Shown here in pieces: positions 8,812 through 17,359 of a DNA stretch of 64,000 nucleotides. How positions within the stretch are numbered: the first letter of the stretch is position 1; each line of letters begins with the position of its first letter. The DNA comes from Thalassomonas sp. RHCl1 (GTDB taxonomy: Bacteria; Pseudomonadota; Gammaproteobacteria; Enterobacterales; Alteromonadaceae): assembly GCF_947387555.1 (NCBI RefSeq), contig NZ_CANDNZ010000007.1:248001-312000 (forward strand), read 5' to 3'. The translations under genes and the position numbers were made by a program. The notes under the pieces are model-generated. The model ran no database searches, had not been told where the DNA came from, and worked only from the letters and a program-made list of their open reading frames with translations.

Positions 8812-8846
8812 ATATCAGTGACTTTTTCCCTTTGTCTGTGGTCTTA
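8812..8846 (+). promoter_or_regulatory. Shared upstream element, copy 2
   Basis: This 35-bp stretch begins ATATCAGTGACTTTTTC and ends GTCTTA, matching the element at 5886-5918 apart from a 2-nt insertion and about three substitutions. It ends 76 bp before the DUF3016 gene start, a plausible promoter or operator position. Confidence 0.5.
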
Positions 8847-8922
8847 TATCATAGAAGTTTCATTGCTATGGCTTGTTCTGCTGACGTTACTCCGATAGCA
8901 ACTTTAAATAAGGGATCTAACA

Positions 8923-9450
8923 ATGAAAAAACATATAGGCTTGATTATTACCACGGGTGCTTTGTTACTGATGACATCAACGGCTTTGTCGACCGCCTTT
9001 GCCGCTGGCAGTGAGGTTAAATGGACGGAGCCGGAAAAATACCGGGATATCCGCCCCGGTGACGAGAACCGCAAGCGCTTTCAGGAGCGTACCTTTAAAG
9101 AGCTTGAGTTATATTTTGCCAAACTGGCCGCCAGGCTGCCGGAAAAACAGCAATTAAAAATTGAGGTTACCGATGTCGATCTGGCGGGAGATGTTCGCTT
9201 TGGCAGTCACCGGCAAATAAGGATCATTAAAGAAATTTATGCGCCGCGCATGACGTTTTCCTATCAGCTGTTTTCTGCCGATGAAACGCTGCTCAGCTCG
9301 GGTGAGGTGGATCTCAAAGACATGAGCTTTATGCGCGGCAGCCGCTTAAAGCATCGCAGTGAATCTTTTAACTATGAAAAAAATATGCTGGATGACTGGT
9401 TTGAAGAAACGTTTTCTCCTGTGGTAGCCGCTGCAACGCAAGGGGAATAA
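8923..9450 (+). CDS. Secreted DUF3016-family protein
   Basis: 175 residues. The signal peptide spans about residues 1-27, ending TAFAAGS. The mature part has the order I associate with DUF3016: WTEPEKYRDIRPG near the start, a middle FKELELYFAKLAARLP helix, IEVTDVDLAGD, and a C-terminal RHRSESFNYEKNMLDDWFEETF-like segment. The family is of unknown function and is found in marine gammaproteobacteria. A GGG-containing purine stretch 6-12 nt upstream of ATG 8923 supports this start. It shares the upstream element of the TonB receptor operon, so it may act in the same process. Confidence 0.75.
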   Translation: MKKHIGLIITTGALLLMTSTALSTAFAAGSEVKWTEPEKYRDIRPGDENRKRFQERTFKELELYFAKLAARLPEKQQLKIEVTDVDLAGDVRFGSHRQIRIIKEIYAPRMTFSYQLFSADETLLSSGEVDLKDMSFMRGSRLKHRSESFNYEKNMLDDWFEETFSPVVAAATQGE

Positions 9451-9466
9451 AGGCGTTTATTCCCCT
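9441..9466. terminator. Perfect hairpin between convergent genes
   Basis: An 11-bp perfect stem (AGGGGAATAAA / TTTATTCCCCT) with a GGCG loop overlaps the stop codon of the DUF3016 gene and lies just before the stop of the convergent 9473-9784 gene. No long T run follows, so it is a probable 3'-end or bidirectional terminator structure. Confidence 0.55.
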
Positions 9467-9472
9467 GTGATG

Positions 9473-9784
9473 TTATTTACTGTGGCTGTTCTCAAACTGG
9501 CCGAGTACGGTAAATAACTGTTCTATTTGTTTGACTAAGGTCACCAGGGTTGGTTGATCCTGGTGCTCTTGCCAGTGCAGCAGGTTATCCGCCACTTCCT
9601 GGACATACGGCTGGAAAGTGTTGGCGGAGCATTTAAAGCCGGCATCTTTTTTAAAAATAGCCTCAAAACCGGCTTTTTTATGTTCCCGCAGATCCTGCAG
9701 CGTGGCATCTGCGGTCAGGGATTTTTTTAGGATAATAGAAATATTTTCGATGAGTTGTTGATTAACGTTTGCTGTTGCTGTCAT
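9473..9784 (-). CDS. Hypothetical small helical protein
   Basis: 103 residues with no signal peptide or membrane segment, predicted by eye to be almost entirely helical and amphipathic, with two cysteine/histidine residues and no recognisable motif. It lies 137 bp upstream of nothing else on its strand and is convergent with the DUF3016 gene; epmB, on the same strand, starts further right and its stop lies 138 bp from this gene's start. I do not recognise the family. Codon use looks like its neighbours, so I believe it is a real gene. Confidence 0.6.
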   Translation of the reverse strand: MTATANVNQQLIENISIILKKSLTADATLQDLREHKKAGFEAIFKKDAGFKCSANTFQPYVQEVADNLLHWQEHQDQPTLVTLVKQIEQLFTVLGQFENSHSK

Positions 9785-9921
9785 ATATCTTCACATTTTT
9801 CGCTGAGCGGCTGCTGGCGCCATTATTGGCTTATTATGCCAAATTAGATCAGGTTTTGTCAGCTTATGTCGCTATTTCCCTGATTGTCCCTTCATTCGGG
9901 GCAATGTTCAGCCATTATTTC

Positions 9922-10938
9922 CTAAGTTAAATTAATCGGTGTTTTGTTGGCTTCGCCGGCTATTTCCCGTACCAGTTTCGGCATCAGGAAACCGGGCAAA
10001 ACCGCCAGCATTTCATTGACTATTTTGACCGCATCTTCTTCTTTGACATCAAAATGGGCGGCTCCCTGGACGGGATCAAACATATGCAGGTAATAGGGCT
10101 GTATGCCGTTATCAAATAACACTTCGCTTAACCGGCATAAAACTTGGCTGTTATCGTTTACCCCTTTAAGTAATACGCTTTGGTTAAACAGCGGAACCCG
10201 TGCAGCCCGCAGCGGCTCGACTGCCGAGATAAAGGTTTCATCGACTTCATTGGCGTGGTTGATATGAAAGACAATGGTGGCTTTTAACCGGCTATTGCTA
10301 AGTAAGTTCACCAGCATTGGCGTTATCCGCTGCGGGATCACCACAGGTAAGCGGCTGTGCAGGCGCAGGCGTTTTACATGGGGAATGGCTTCAATTCTCT
10401 CTATCAGCCAGGCCAGGTGTTCGTCGCTGGCCATTAACGGATCGCCGCCGCTGAAAATGACTTCGCTGATTTCTTTATGCCCGGCGATATAGTCCAGCGC
10501 CTGCTGCCAGCGGGCCTTGTTCGGGCTGTTATCGGCGTAAGGAAAGTGTCGGCGGAAACAGTAGCGGCAATTCACCGCGCAGCCGGCTTTGACTATCATC
10601 AGCACCCGGTGGCGGTATTTGTGTAATAACCCTTCTGCGACGGTATCATGTTCTTGTAGCGGATCGGTGAGATAACCGTCGCTTAGGTCAAACTCATCCC
10701 TTAACGGCATTACCTGTGTTAACAGCGGGTCGTTAATATCGCCTTTTTTCATACGTTTGATAAAAGGCCGGGGGACGCGTACCGGAAATAATTTCCTTGC
10801 CTTAAAGTGATCCTGATAGGCCTGTGGGGCAATATCCAGCATTTCCAGTAAGGTTTTTGGATCTGTCACAACATTTGCCAATTCTTTTTGCCAAGAAGTG
10901 TGCAATTGTTCGCTGATTTGGGTTATTATCTGCGGCAT
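9922..10938 (-). CDS. epmB: EF-P beta-lysylation protein EpmB (lysine 2,3-aminomutase family)
   Basis: 338 residues, the usual length for EpmB. This radical-SAM, PLP-dependent enzyme converts (S)-alpha-lysine to (R)-beta-lysine, which EpmA attaches to EF-P. The CxxxCxxC cluster motif is present as CAVNCRYC, followed by FRRHFPY; ISGG-like VIFSGGDPL and the C-terminal LVREIAGE are also visible. It is divergent from efp, its target, with only 35 bp between start codons, so the two must share a compact promoter region. Length (short form) and context favour EpmB over catabolic KamA. Confidence 0.94.
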   Translation of the reverse strand: MPQIITQISEQLHTSWQKELANVVTDPKTLLEMLDIAPQAYQDHFKARKLFPVRVPRPFIKRMKKGDINDPLLTQVMPLRDEFDLSDGYLTDPLQEHDTVAEGLLHKYRHRVLMIVKAGCAVNCRYCFRRHFPYADNSPNKARWQQALDYIAGHKEISEVIFSGGDPLMASDEHLAWLIERIEAIPHVKRLRLHSRLPVVIPQRITPMLVNLLSNSRLKATIVFHINHANEVDETFISAVEPLRAARVPLFNQSVLLKGVNDNSQVLCRLSEVLFDNGIQPYYLHMFDPVQGAAHFDVKEEDAVKIVNEMLAVLPGFLMPKLVREIAGEANKTPINLT

Positions 10939-10973
10939 TTCTAATTTCTATCTCTGCGTTAATTGAGAACATT

Positions 10974-11543
10974 ATGGCTAATTTCAGTACAAACCAATTC
11001 AAAGCCGGGCTTAAAATAATGCTTGACGGCGAACCTTGCAACATTCTTGAGAATGAAATCGTTAAACCGGGTAAAGGTCAAGCTTTTAACCGGGTGAAAA
11101 TTCGCAAATTAATTTCCGGTAAGGTACTGGAAAAAACGTTTAAATCAGGTGAGAGCGTTGAAGGCGCCGATGTGATGGACAGCGAACTGGCATACCTTTA
11201 TGCCGACGGTGAATTCTGGCACTTTATGAACAATGACACCTTCGAGCAAATCGCTGCCGATGAAAAAGCGGTTGCCGATGCCGAGAAATGGCTGGTGGAA
11301 GGTAACGTTTGCACCATTACCCAGTGGAACGGTTCACCTATCTCGGTAACCCCGCCTAACTTTGTTGAGCTGGAAGTCACTGAAACCGATCCGGGCCTTA
11401 AAGGCGATACTGCGGGTACCGGTGGCAAGCCTGCAACCTTAAGCACAGGCGCTGTTGTTCGTGTGCCTTTATTTGTGCAAATCGGTGAAGTGGTTAAAGT
11501 TGATACCCGCTCCGGCGAATATGTATCACGCGCAGGTAAGTAA
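10974..11543 (+). CDS. efp: Translation elongation factor P
   Basis: 189 residues. EF-P binds between the ribosomal P and E sites and relieves stalling at polyproline. The three beta-barrel domains are present (KOW-like N domain, then two OB-type domains), with the modification site Lys34 in the loop KPGKGQAF and the C-terminal signature around [23 protein letters not shown]. Its modifier gene epmB is divergent immediately upstream. EpmA and EpmC are not in this window. Confidence 0.97.
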   Translation: MANFSTNQFKAGLKIMLDGEPCNILENEIVKPGKGQAFNRVKIRKLISGKVLEKTFKSGESVEGADVMDSELAYLYADGEFWHFMNNDTFEQIAADEKAVADAEKWLVEGNVCTITQWNGSPISVTPPNFVELEVTETDPGLKGDTAGTGGKPATLSTGAVVRVPLFVQIGEVVKVDTRSGEYVSRAGK

Positions 11544-11587
11544 CTTAAGCTTGTTTTCCGGCTGAGTTCAATCTTGGCCGGGCTGAT

Positions 11588-11647
11588 AAAACCAGCCGTC
11601 TTGTTATCCCGATTTTTATCTCGGGGAACAACATTGCTGGTTTTTTT
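11588..11647 (+). terminator. Compound terminator after efp
   Basis: An outer stem (AAAACCAGC at 11588 pairs with GCTGGTTTT at 11636) encloses an inner CCCGA/TCGGG hairpin and ends in a run of seven T. It is 45 bp after the efp stop and well placed as its intrinsic terminator. Confidence 0.75.
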
Positions 11648-11757
11648 ACGTCCTTATTTCAACCGGCAGCTAAGGGTCACAATATATCCGGGTGCCTACT
11701 TGAAAAAGGCGAGCCGCCCCCTCATTTAGTAAAGTTCAAATGATTTAGGTATTAAGC

Positions 11758-12699
11758 ATGCAGCACGCGTTAGAAATTTCTCATTTAGAAAAAGTATATA
11801 AAGGCGGATTCAAGGCCCTTAAAGGCATAGATTTAACGGTGAAACAAGGGGACTTCTTTGCCTTGTTGGGGCCTAATGGCGCCGGTAAGTCGACCACTAT
11901 CGGCATTATTTCCTCCCTGGTGAATAAAACTTCGGGTAAGGTCAAGGTCTTCGGGCATGATATCGATAGCGAGCTGGAGCAGGCCAAGAGCTATTTGGGT
12001 CTGGTGCCGCAAGAGTTTAATTTCAATCAGTTTGAAAAACTGACCACCATCTTGGTCAACCAGGCGGGTTATTATGGTGTCGAACGCTCCGTGGCTCACC
12101 AGCGGGCAGAAAAGTACCTGAAACAGCTGGAGTTATGGGATAAACGCAATGACAGCGCCCGTATGCTCTCCGGCGGCATGAAGCGCCGGCTGATGATCGC
12201 CAGGGCCTTGATGCATGAGCCTAAGATATTAATTTTGGATGAACCAACCGCCGGGGTCGATATTGAGCTGCGCCGCTCTATGTGGGATTTCCTGAGGGAA
12301 ATCAATAAGCAGGGCATCACCATTATTTTAACCACCCATTATCTGGAAGAAGCGGAAATGTTGTGCCGCAATATCGCGATTATCGACAAAGGCACCATAG
12401 TGGAAAATACCAATATGAAGGCCTTGCTGGCGAAGCTGGATATGGAAACTTTTGTGCTTGATATTGCCAAAGGCAGTATTTGCGAGCAATTGTCTGATTT
12501 CAACAGCCGTATGATAGATGACCATACCCTGGAAGTGGATGTGAAAAAATCCCAAAGTATCAACCAGGTGTTCAGCCAGCTGAGCGAGCAGGGGATTGAA
12601 GTTTACAGTATGAGAAATAAAAGCAACCGCCTGGAAGAATTGTTTGTCAGCTTGATTGGCAATGCCCAGGTGAATGGCGCTACCCAGGAGAACAATTAA
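11758..12699 (+). CDS. yadG: ABC transporter ATP-binding protein, YadG type
   Basis: 313 residues. Motifs in order are Walker A GPNGAGKST, Q-loop LVPQEF, signature LSGGMKRRL, Walker B ILILDEPTAGVD, and the switch histidine in LTTHYLEE. It forms an inner-membrane exporter with the permease encoded next. The sequence and the order yadG-yadH upstream of pantothenate genes match E. coli yadG. Substrate is not known for this family. The stop codon is directly followed by the permease start (1-bp gap). Confidence 0.92.
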   Translation: MQHALEISHLEKVYKGGFKALKGIDLTVKQGDFFALLGPNGAGKSTTIGIISSLVNKTSGKVKVFGHDIDSELEQAKSYLGLVPQEFNFNQFEKLTTILVNQAGYYGVERSVAHQRAEKYLKQLELWDKRNDSARMLSGGMKRRLMIARALMHEPKILILDEPTAGVDIELRRSMWDFLREINKQGITIILTTHYLEEAEMLCRNIAIIDKGTIVENTNMKALLAKLDMETFVLDIAKGSICEQLSDFNSRMIDDHTLEVDVKKSQSINQVFSQLSEQGIEVYSMRNKSNRLEELFVSLIGNAQVNGATQENN

Positions 12700-12700
12700 G

Positions 12701-13474
12701 ATGTCGGCCAAGGTTAACCGTATTGCCTTAAAGAGCATACTTTATAAAGAAATAAACCGCTTTATGCGTATCTGGGTGCAGACCTTAGTGCCGCCTGCGA
12801 TCACTATCACCTTGTATTTCGTGATTTTTGGCTCGCTGATCGGTTCACGCATCGGGGAAATGGGCGGCTTTGATTACATGTCCTTTATCGTACCCGGCCT
12901 GATCATGATGAGTGTGATCACTAACTCTTATTCCAATGTCGCCTCGTCTTTTTTTAGCGCCAAATGGCAGCGTAATGTTGAAGAAATGCTGGTGGCCCCG
13001 GTGCCCAACTGGGTGATAGTGGCCGGATATGTCGGCGGCGGTATGGCCCGCGGTATCCTGGTGGGCTTGATCGTCACCCTGGTGTCTTTGTTTTTTGTCG
13101 ATATCCAGATCCATAACCTGGCGGTGATCATCATTACCGTGTGTTTAACCTCGGCGGTGTTTTCCCTGGGGGGACTGATCAATGCGGTTTTTGCCGGCAG
13201 TTTTGATGATATTTCCATTATCCCCACTTTTGTGCTGACGCCGTTAACCTATTTGGGCGGGGTATTTTATTCGATCAGCCTGTTACCGGATTTTTGGCAG
13301 GGGGTATCGCAAATCAACCCTATCGTTTATATGGTCAATGCCTTCCGTTATGGTTTCCTGGGTATTACAGATGTTAACCTGACCCTGGCATTTTCCGTAC
13401 TGGGCGTCTTTATTGTAACTTTATACACCATAGCCATGACCTTGATCACCAAAGGTATAGGATTGAGAAGTTAA
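12701..13474 (+). CDS. yadH: ABC-2 type permease, YadH type
   Basis: 257 residues, close to E. coli YadH. There are six hydrophobic segments of the ABC-2 family, with the conserved FSNVASSFFSAKWQRN-like cytoplasmic helix and MVNAFRYGFLG near the end. I chose ATG 12701, preceded by AGGAG in the end of yadG, rather than an upstream TTG at 12674, because it matches the family N terminus. It is coupled to yadG on one side and to the methyltransferase gene (1-bp overlap) on the other. Confidence 0.92.
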   Translation: MSAKVNRIALKSILYKEINRFMRIWVQTLVPPAITITLYFVIFGSLIGSRIGEMGGFDYMSFIVPGLIMMSVITNSYSNVASSFFSAKWQRNVEEMLVAPVPNWVIVAGYVGGGMARGILVGLIVTLVSLFFVDIQIHNLAVIIITVCLTSAVFSLGGLINAVFAGSFDDISIIPTFVLTPLTYLGGVFYSISLLPDFWQGVSQINPIVYMVNAFRYGFLGITDVNLTLAFSVLGVFIVTLYTIAMTLITKGIGLRS

Positions 13475-14127
13475 TGAGTTTCGGAGATTCAAAAGCCATT
13501 GTCAGCAATCAGCCGGGGATCCACGAGAACCTGGCGGATATCGTCAACAAGCATTTAAGCCATACCTCGAAAAAACCGTTCCAGCAGCATACCCTGGACG
13601 CTTTTGCCGAAATTGATGCCAAGGTTAAGGCCTTTGACGGCGAGGTGATTTTAGACTCCTGCTGCGGTGTCGGGCAAAGTACCCGTATCCTGGCAAAAAA
13701 TAATCCCGGGGCCCTGGTGATAGGGGTGGATAAATCCGCCCACCGTATCGAGCGTAATGTCGAAGATCTCTGGCAGGCGGACAATTATCATTTGATCCGC
13801 GCCGATCTCAACGACTTTTATCGCCTGGTGACTAAGGCGCAGTGGCAAGTGGCCAAGCATTATATTCTTTATCCCAATCCCTGGCCGAAAGCCAAGCATG
13901 TGCAGCGCCGCTGGCACGGCACAGCCGTATTCCCGGATATTATCAATATCGGCGAGCAGATCATCCTGCGCAGCAATTGGCGCTTGTATCTGGAAGAATT
14001 TCTGTTTGCCGCCGAAATTGCCGGAAAAAGCGGTGACATTAGCGAGGTGACAGATATCGAGCCGTTAACGCCGTTTGAGGCCAAATACCGGGCCAGCGGC
14101 CAGCAATGCTGGCAGTTATCTATATAA
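13474..14127 (+). CDS. TrmB-like SAM-dependent methyltransferase
   Basis: 217 residues. A Rossmann methyltransferase with motif I LDSCCGVGQSTR, acidic VIGVDKS, and the TrmB-type catalytic segment YPNPWPKAKHVQRRWHG, which parallels the PDPWPKxRHxKRR of tRNA (guanine-N7) methyltransferase. It diverges from true TrmB elsewhere, notably the CCGVG glycine loop and a short C terminus. The ATG overlaps the yadH stop by one base (TAATG), so translation is coupled to the ABC transporter. It may be a TrmB paralogue with another substrate. The canonical trmB would be expected elsewhere in the genome. Confidence 0.75.
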   Translation: MSFGDSKAIVSNQPGIHENLADIVNKHLSHTSKKPFQQHTLDAFAEIDAKVKAFDGEVILDSCCGVGQSTRILAKNNPGALVIGVDKSAHRIERNVEDLWQADNYHLIRADLNDFYRLVTKAQWQVAKHYILYPNPWPKAKHVQRRWHGTAVFPDIINIGEQIILRSNWRLYLEEFLFAAEIAGKSGDISEVTDIEPLTPFEAKYRASGQQCWQLSI

Positions 14128-14577
14128 ATGGCATTTAAAGTGGGGATACTGGTAAATTTCCCCACTATTTAGTGTTATCTGCTAATTCAACGTTTAGCGC
14201 AAGCCTTAACTTTTTTGTTTATCCAATGTAAATCAATGGTTTAGCTTTGTGGTCTGGATCTTGTTTATGTTCCTGTGAACTTAACAAGAGATAACTATCA
14301 TGCGCTTAACCATAAGAAAAAATGTTTTTGTCCCGGCTTTATCCTGTGTCGCCTTATCACAGTTTGCTTTGATTTATGTCGCGAGTTCTTTATAGCAGTA
14401 ACAAGAAAACCAGCCAGCTGGTATGACTTCTTATTAAAAAGAGAAGACTTTTGCTTCATTTTTTATTACAGTGCCGCATTCAAAAGCAATCAGGCTTTTT
14501 GCTAAGCAAATAATTAAGTAAATCGCTAACGAGATAGCTGAGTAAATAGCTAGGCAAAATGTAAAGAATGGTAAGGT
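14128..14577. other. Intergenic region before panP
   Basis: 450 bp with no gene of normal length. A 31-codon ORF resembling a signal peptide (14300-14395) is listed separately. The rest is AT-rich, with several imperfect short repeats of AAATAGCTAG-type sequence just before the panP start. The panP promoter must be here, but no clear -35/-10 pair stands out. Confidence 0.5.
14300..14395 (+). pseudogene. Short signal-peptide-like ORF, possibly a decayed secreted-protein gene
   Basis: ATG 14300 is preceded by AAGAG with good spacing. It encodes 31 residues starting MRLTIRKNVFVPALSC, with a basic N terminus and a hydrophobic core ending in a small-residue stretch, then TAG. This looks like a signal peptide without a mature protein. 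The downstream sequence continues without a convincing frame. It is either a remnant, a leader peptide for panP, or chance. Confidence 0.3.
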
Positions 14578-16206
14578 ATGACGACTGGCAAGCGTAAAGC
14601 AAAAGCAACTCAAGAGTCTTTGCATCGCATCTTCACAATTCCAGAAGCTCCGGAATCAACCCTGGGTTTGATCGAGAAAGAGATCTCGGAAAACCTGGCG
14701 GGTTTTCTTGGCAACCATATTGTTGCGACTGAAAAACCATTAACCGATATCGAGCAGGACTTTGCCTGTTCGCAGATCCCGGAAGAGCCGGAATTTGTTT
14801 CGGATCATATGCACCACTTGCTGGATAAGCTGATCTCGCAATCGGTACATACCTCCAGCCCGAGCTTTATCGGCCATATGACTTCGGCCCTGCCGTATTT
14901 TATTTTACCCCTGTCCAAGCTGATGGTGGGCCTTAACCAGAACCTGGTGAAGATAGAAACGTCCAAGGCTTTTACCCCGCTGGAGCGTCAGGTGCTGGGT
15001 ATGATACATCGCCTGGTTTACCGGGATGAAGAAGACTTTTACCAGCGCTGGATGCACAGTGCCAACCACTCCCTGGGTGCCTTTTGTTCAGGCGGCACCG
15101 TAGCCAACCTGACCGCCTTGTGGGTGGCGCGTAATAATCTGTTAAAGCCAGACGGCGACTTTAAAGGTATTGCCCGCGAAGGCCTGTTTAAAGCCCTTAA
15201 ACATTATGACTGCGACGGTTTGGCTATTCTAGTGTCGGAGCGCGGCCATTATTCCCTGAAAAAGTCCGCCGATGTTCTGGGCATAGGCCAGGAAAGTGTG
15301 ATTGCTATTCCTACCGATGAAGATAACCGCATCGATTGTCAGTTACTGCGCCAGAAGTGCCGGGAGCTGACGGAAAACAACATCAAGATTTTAAGTATTG
15401 TCGGCGTGGCAGGCACCACGGAAACCGGCAATATCGATCCGTTAAACGAGATGGCGGATATCGCCGGGGAATACGGCTGTCACTTCCATGTGGATGCCGC
15501 CTGGGGTGGGGCAACCTTGCTGTCGGAAAAATACCGTCCTTTGCTTAACGGCATAGAGCGGGCCGACTCTGTCACCATAGACGCTCACAAACAAATGTAT
15601 GTGCCTATGGGGGCAGGATTGGTGGTCTTTAAAAATCCTTCCTCGGTAACTGCCATCGAGCATCATGCCGAGTATATCCTGCGTAAGGGCTCGAAAGATT
15701 TGGGTAGCCATACCCTGGAAGGTTCCCGTCCCGGTATGGCGATGTTAGTGTATGCCAGTTTGCATATTATCAGCCGCCCGGGTTATGAAATGCTGATCAA
15801 CCAGGGCATAGAAAAAGCTGCTTATTTTGCCGGGATCATTAACCAGCACCCGGAATTTGAACTGATTTCCGAGCCTGAGCTGTGTTTATTGACCTACCGC
15901 TATGTTCCTCCCGGGATACAGGAGCTCTTGCGTAATGGCTCACAAGAGCAGCAGCAAGAGATCAATGGCTTATTGGGCAAGCTCACCAAGTTTATCCAGA
16001 AACGCCAGCGGGAAAACGGTAAATCGTTTGTTTCCCGTACCCGGATTGAAGTTTCCCGTTACGGCGGTGAGAAAATTCTGGTATTCAGAGTGGTACTGGC
16101 CAACCCACTGACCTCTAAAGAAATTTTGCATGATATTTTGCAGGAACAAACCGAGTTGGCCCAGGAAAGTGAGAACTTCTATCCCCAGCTGAAGGCTATG
16201 CTGTAA
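14578..16206 (+). CDS. panP: Pyridoxal-dependent aspartate 1-decarboxylase PanP
   Basis: 542 residues, a group II PLP decarboxylase that makes beta-alanine from L-aspartate for pantothenate synthesis. Visible motifs are the cofactor-binding FCSGGTVAN, HVDAAWGG (Asp306) and the Schiff-base lysine in IDAHKQM (Lys338). The length and the Fe-independent, non-PanD type match PanP of Vibrio and other marine gammaproteobacteria, and resemble but differ from glutamate and diaminobutyrate decarboxylases. panC and panB lie convergently just downstream, and no panD is visible. This is strong context for PanP. A short gap rich in tandem repeats separates it from panC. Confidence 0.92.
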   Translation: MTTGKRKAKATQESLHRIFTIPEAPESTLGLIEKEISENLAGFLGNHIVATEKPLTDIEQDFACSQIPEEPEFVSDHMHHLLDKLISQSVHTSSPSFIGHMTSALPYFILPLSKLMVGLNQNLVKIETSKAFTPLERQVLGMIHRLVYRDEEDFYQRWMHSANHSLGAFCSGGTVANLTALWVARNNLLKPDGDFKGIAREGLFKALKHYDCDGLAILVSERGHYSLKKSADVLGIGQESVIAIPTDEDNRIDCQLLRQKCRELTENNIKILSIVGVAGTTETGNIDPLNEMADIAGEYGCHFHVDAAWGGATLLSEKYRPLLNGIERADSVTIDAHKQMYVPMGAGLVVFKNPSSVTAIEHHAEYILRKGSKDLGSHTLEGSRPGMAMLVYASLHIISRPGYEMLINQGIEKAAYFAGIINQHPEFELISEPELCLLTYRYVPPGIQELLRNGSQEQQQEINGLLGKLTKFIQKRQRENGKSFVSRTRIEVSRYGGEKILVFRVVLANPLTSKEILHDILQEQTELAQESENFYPQLKAML

Positions 16207-16240
16207 GACTTCTCTAGAAAAACAGGCATTATCGTCATTA

Positions 16241-16427
16241 CTGTTCATCCGTGAACCCGTGACATAGATTACATCCTGTAGCGTCACTCCTGTTCATCCG
16301 TGAACCCGTGACATAGATTACATCCTGTAGCGTCACTCCTGTTCATCCATGAACCCGTGACATAGATTACATCCTGTAGCGTCACTCCTGTTCATCCATG
16401 AACCCGTGACATACATTACATCCTGTA
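16241..16427. repeat. Tandem array, 3.8 copies of a 49-bp palindrome-containing unit
   Basis: Units begin at 16241, 16290, 16339 and 16388 (the last lacks its final 9 bp) and are nearly identical: CCGTGAA changes to CCATGAA in units 3 and 4, and there is one more substitution in unit 4. Each unit contains nested inverted repeats: TTCATCCGTGAA, TACATCCTGTA, and GTGAC...GTCAC. It sits between the convergent panP and panC genes. It is not a CRISPR array because there are no variable spacers. Confidence 0.95.
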
Positions 16428-16432
16428 ATTAA

Positions 16433-16457
16433 AAAGGGGAGCTATAAAGCTCCCCTT
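16433..16457. terminator. Bidirectional terminator between panP and panC
   Basis: Perfect stem AAAGGGGAGCT / AGCTCCCCTTT with a short ATA-type loop, A-rich on the left and T-rich on the right, so it can end transcription from both convergent genes. Confidence 0.85.
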
Positions 16458-16478
16458 TGTCTATTTGCTACTTTAACC

Positions 16479-17330
16479 TTACTTTACAGAGACTTGTAAA
16501 TTATCGATCAGCCGGGCTTTACCGCAATGGGCTGCAGCCAGGACAACCAGCTCCTTGTCTGCCGGCTTTGGCCGGGCCAGGGTGCGGGCATGGCGAATAT
16601 CGATATAGTCGGTATTGAGTCCCGCCAGATTAATTTTTCCTGCGGCCTGCTTGCTCAGGGCTTGAAAATCCTGGTTGCCTTGTTCAAGCTGCTCCCCTAA
16701 CCATAACAGGGCCTGCCTTAAGGCCGGGGCCATGGCTTTTTCCTGTTCGGTTAAATAACCGTTGCGGGAGCTCATGGCTAAACCCGAGGCTTCGCGTACG
16801 GTTTCAACCCCTATGATGCGGATCGGCATCGACAGGTCTTCCACCATGGTTTGAATCACCTGGAGCTGCTGGTAATCTTTTTTCCCGAAACAGGCAACAT
16901 CCGGTTGTACCAGGTTAAATAACTTGGCCACTATGGTGGCAACGCCGCGAAAGTGCCCGGGACGGCTTTCGCCGCAGCTGCCTTCAGAGACATCCGGTAC
17001 TTCGATATAGGTTTGCTGATCCAGCCCCTTGGGGTAGATGATGGCCGCGGTCGGGGTAAACAGCAGGTCCGTGCCTGCGGCGATCAGTTTTTGCTGATCT
17101 TCGCCTAAGGTTTTTGGATAGCTGTCGATGTCTTCATTGGGGCCGAACTGCATCGGATTGATAAAGATGCTGGCAACCACCTTATCCGCATGTTTACGGG
17201 CTTCTTCTACTAAAGCTATATGTCCGGCATGTAAGTTGCCCATGGTCGGCACAAAGGCTATTTTAAGGCCTTGCTGACGCCATTCATTAACCTGTTGGCG
17301 CAGCGCGGTAATGTCATTAACTGTTTTCAT
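16479..17330 (-). CDS. panC: Pantothenate synthetase
   Basis: 283 residues. It joins pantoate and beta-alanine using ATP through a pantoyl-adenylate. The adenylate-forming motifs are visible: [10 protein letters not shown] (HIGH-like), [29 protein letters not shown], and the KMSKS-equivalent AMSSRNGYL. It lies 29 bp downstream of panB on the same strand, as in E. coli, and presumably shares its transcript. Its beta-alanine is supplied by the convergent panP gene. Confidence 0.97.
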   Translation of the reverse strand: MKTVNDITALRQQVNEWRQQGLKIAFVPTMGNLHAGHIALVEEARKHADKVVASIFINPMQFGPNEDIDSYPKTLGEDQQKLIAAGTDLLFTPTAAIIYPKGLDQQTYIEVPDVSEGSCGESRPGHFRGVATIVAKLFNLVQPDVACFGKKDYQQLQVIQTMVEDLSMPIRIIGVETVREASGLAMSSRNGYLTEQEKAMAPALRQALLWLGEQLEQGNQDFQALSKQAAGKINLAGLNTDYIDIRHARTLARPKPADKELVVLAAAHCGKARLIDNLQVSVK

Positions 17331-17359
17331 GTTATTTCTTACTCGCTCGCTTGGACGGC

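Noticed and set aside
12328-12738. 136-codon open frame antisense to yadG/yadH
   Set aside because: It lies entirely opposite a well-supported gene with clear motifs and has no recognisable domain or start context.
14275-14505. 76-codon frame in the panP upstream region
   Set aside because: Cys/Phe-rich composition, no family resemblance and no good start; the out-of-frame signal-peptide-like ORF is more plausible.
16241-16427. CRISPR array
   Set aside because: The repeats are directly adjacent with no variable spacers, and no cas genes are present.
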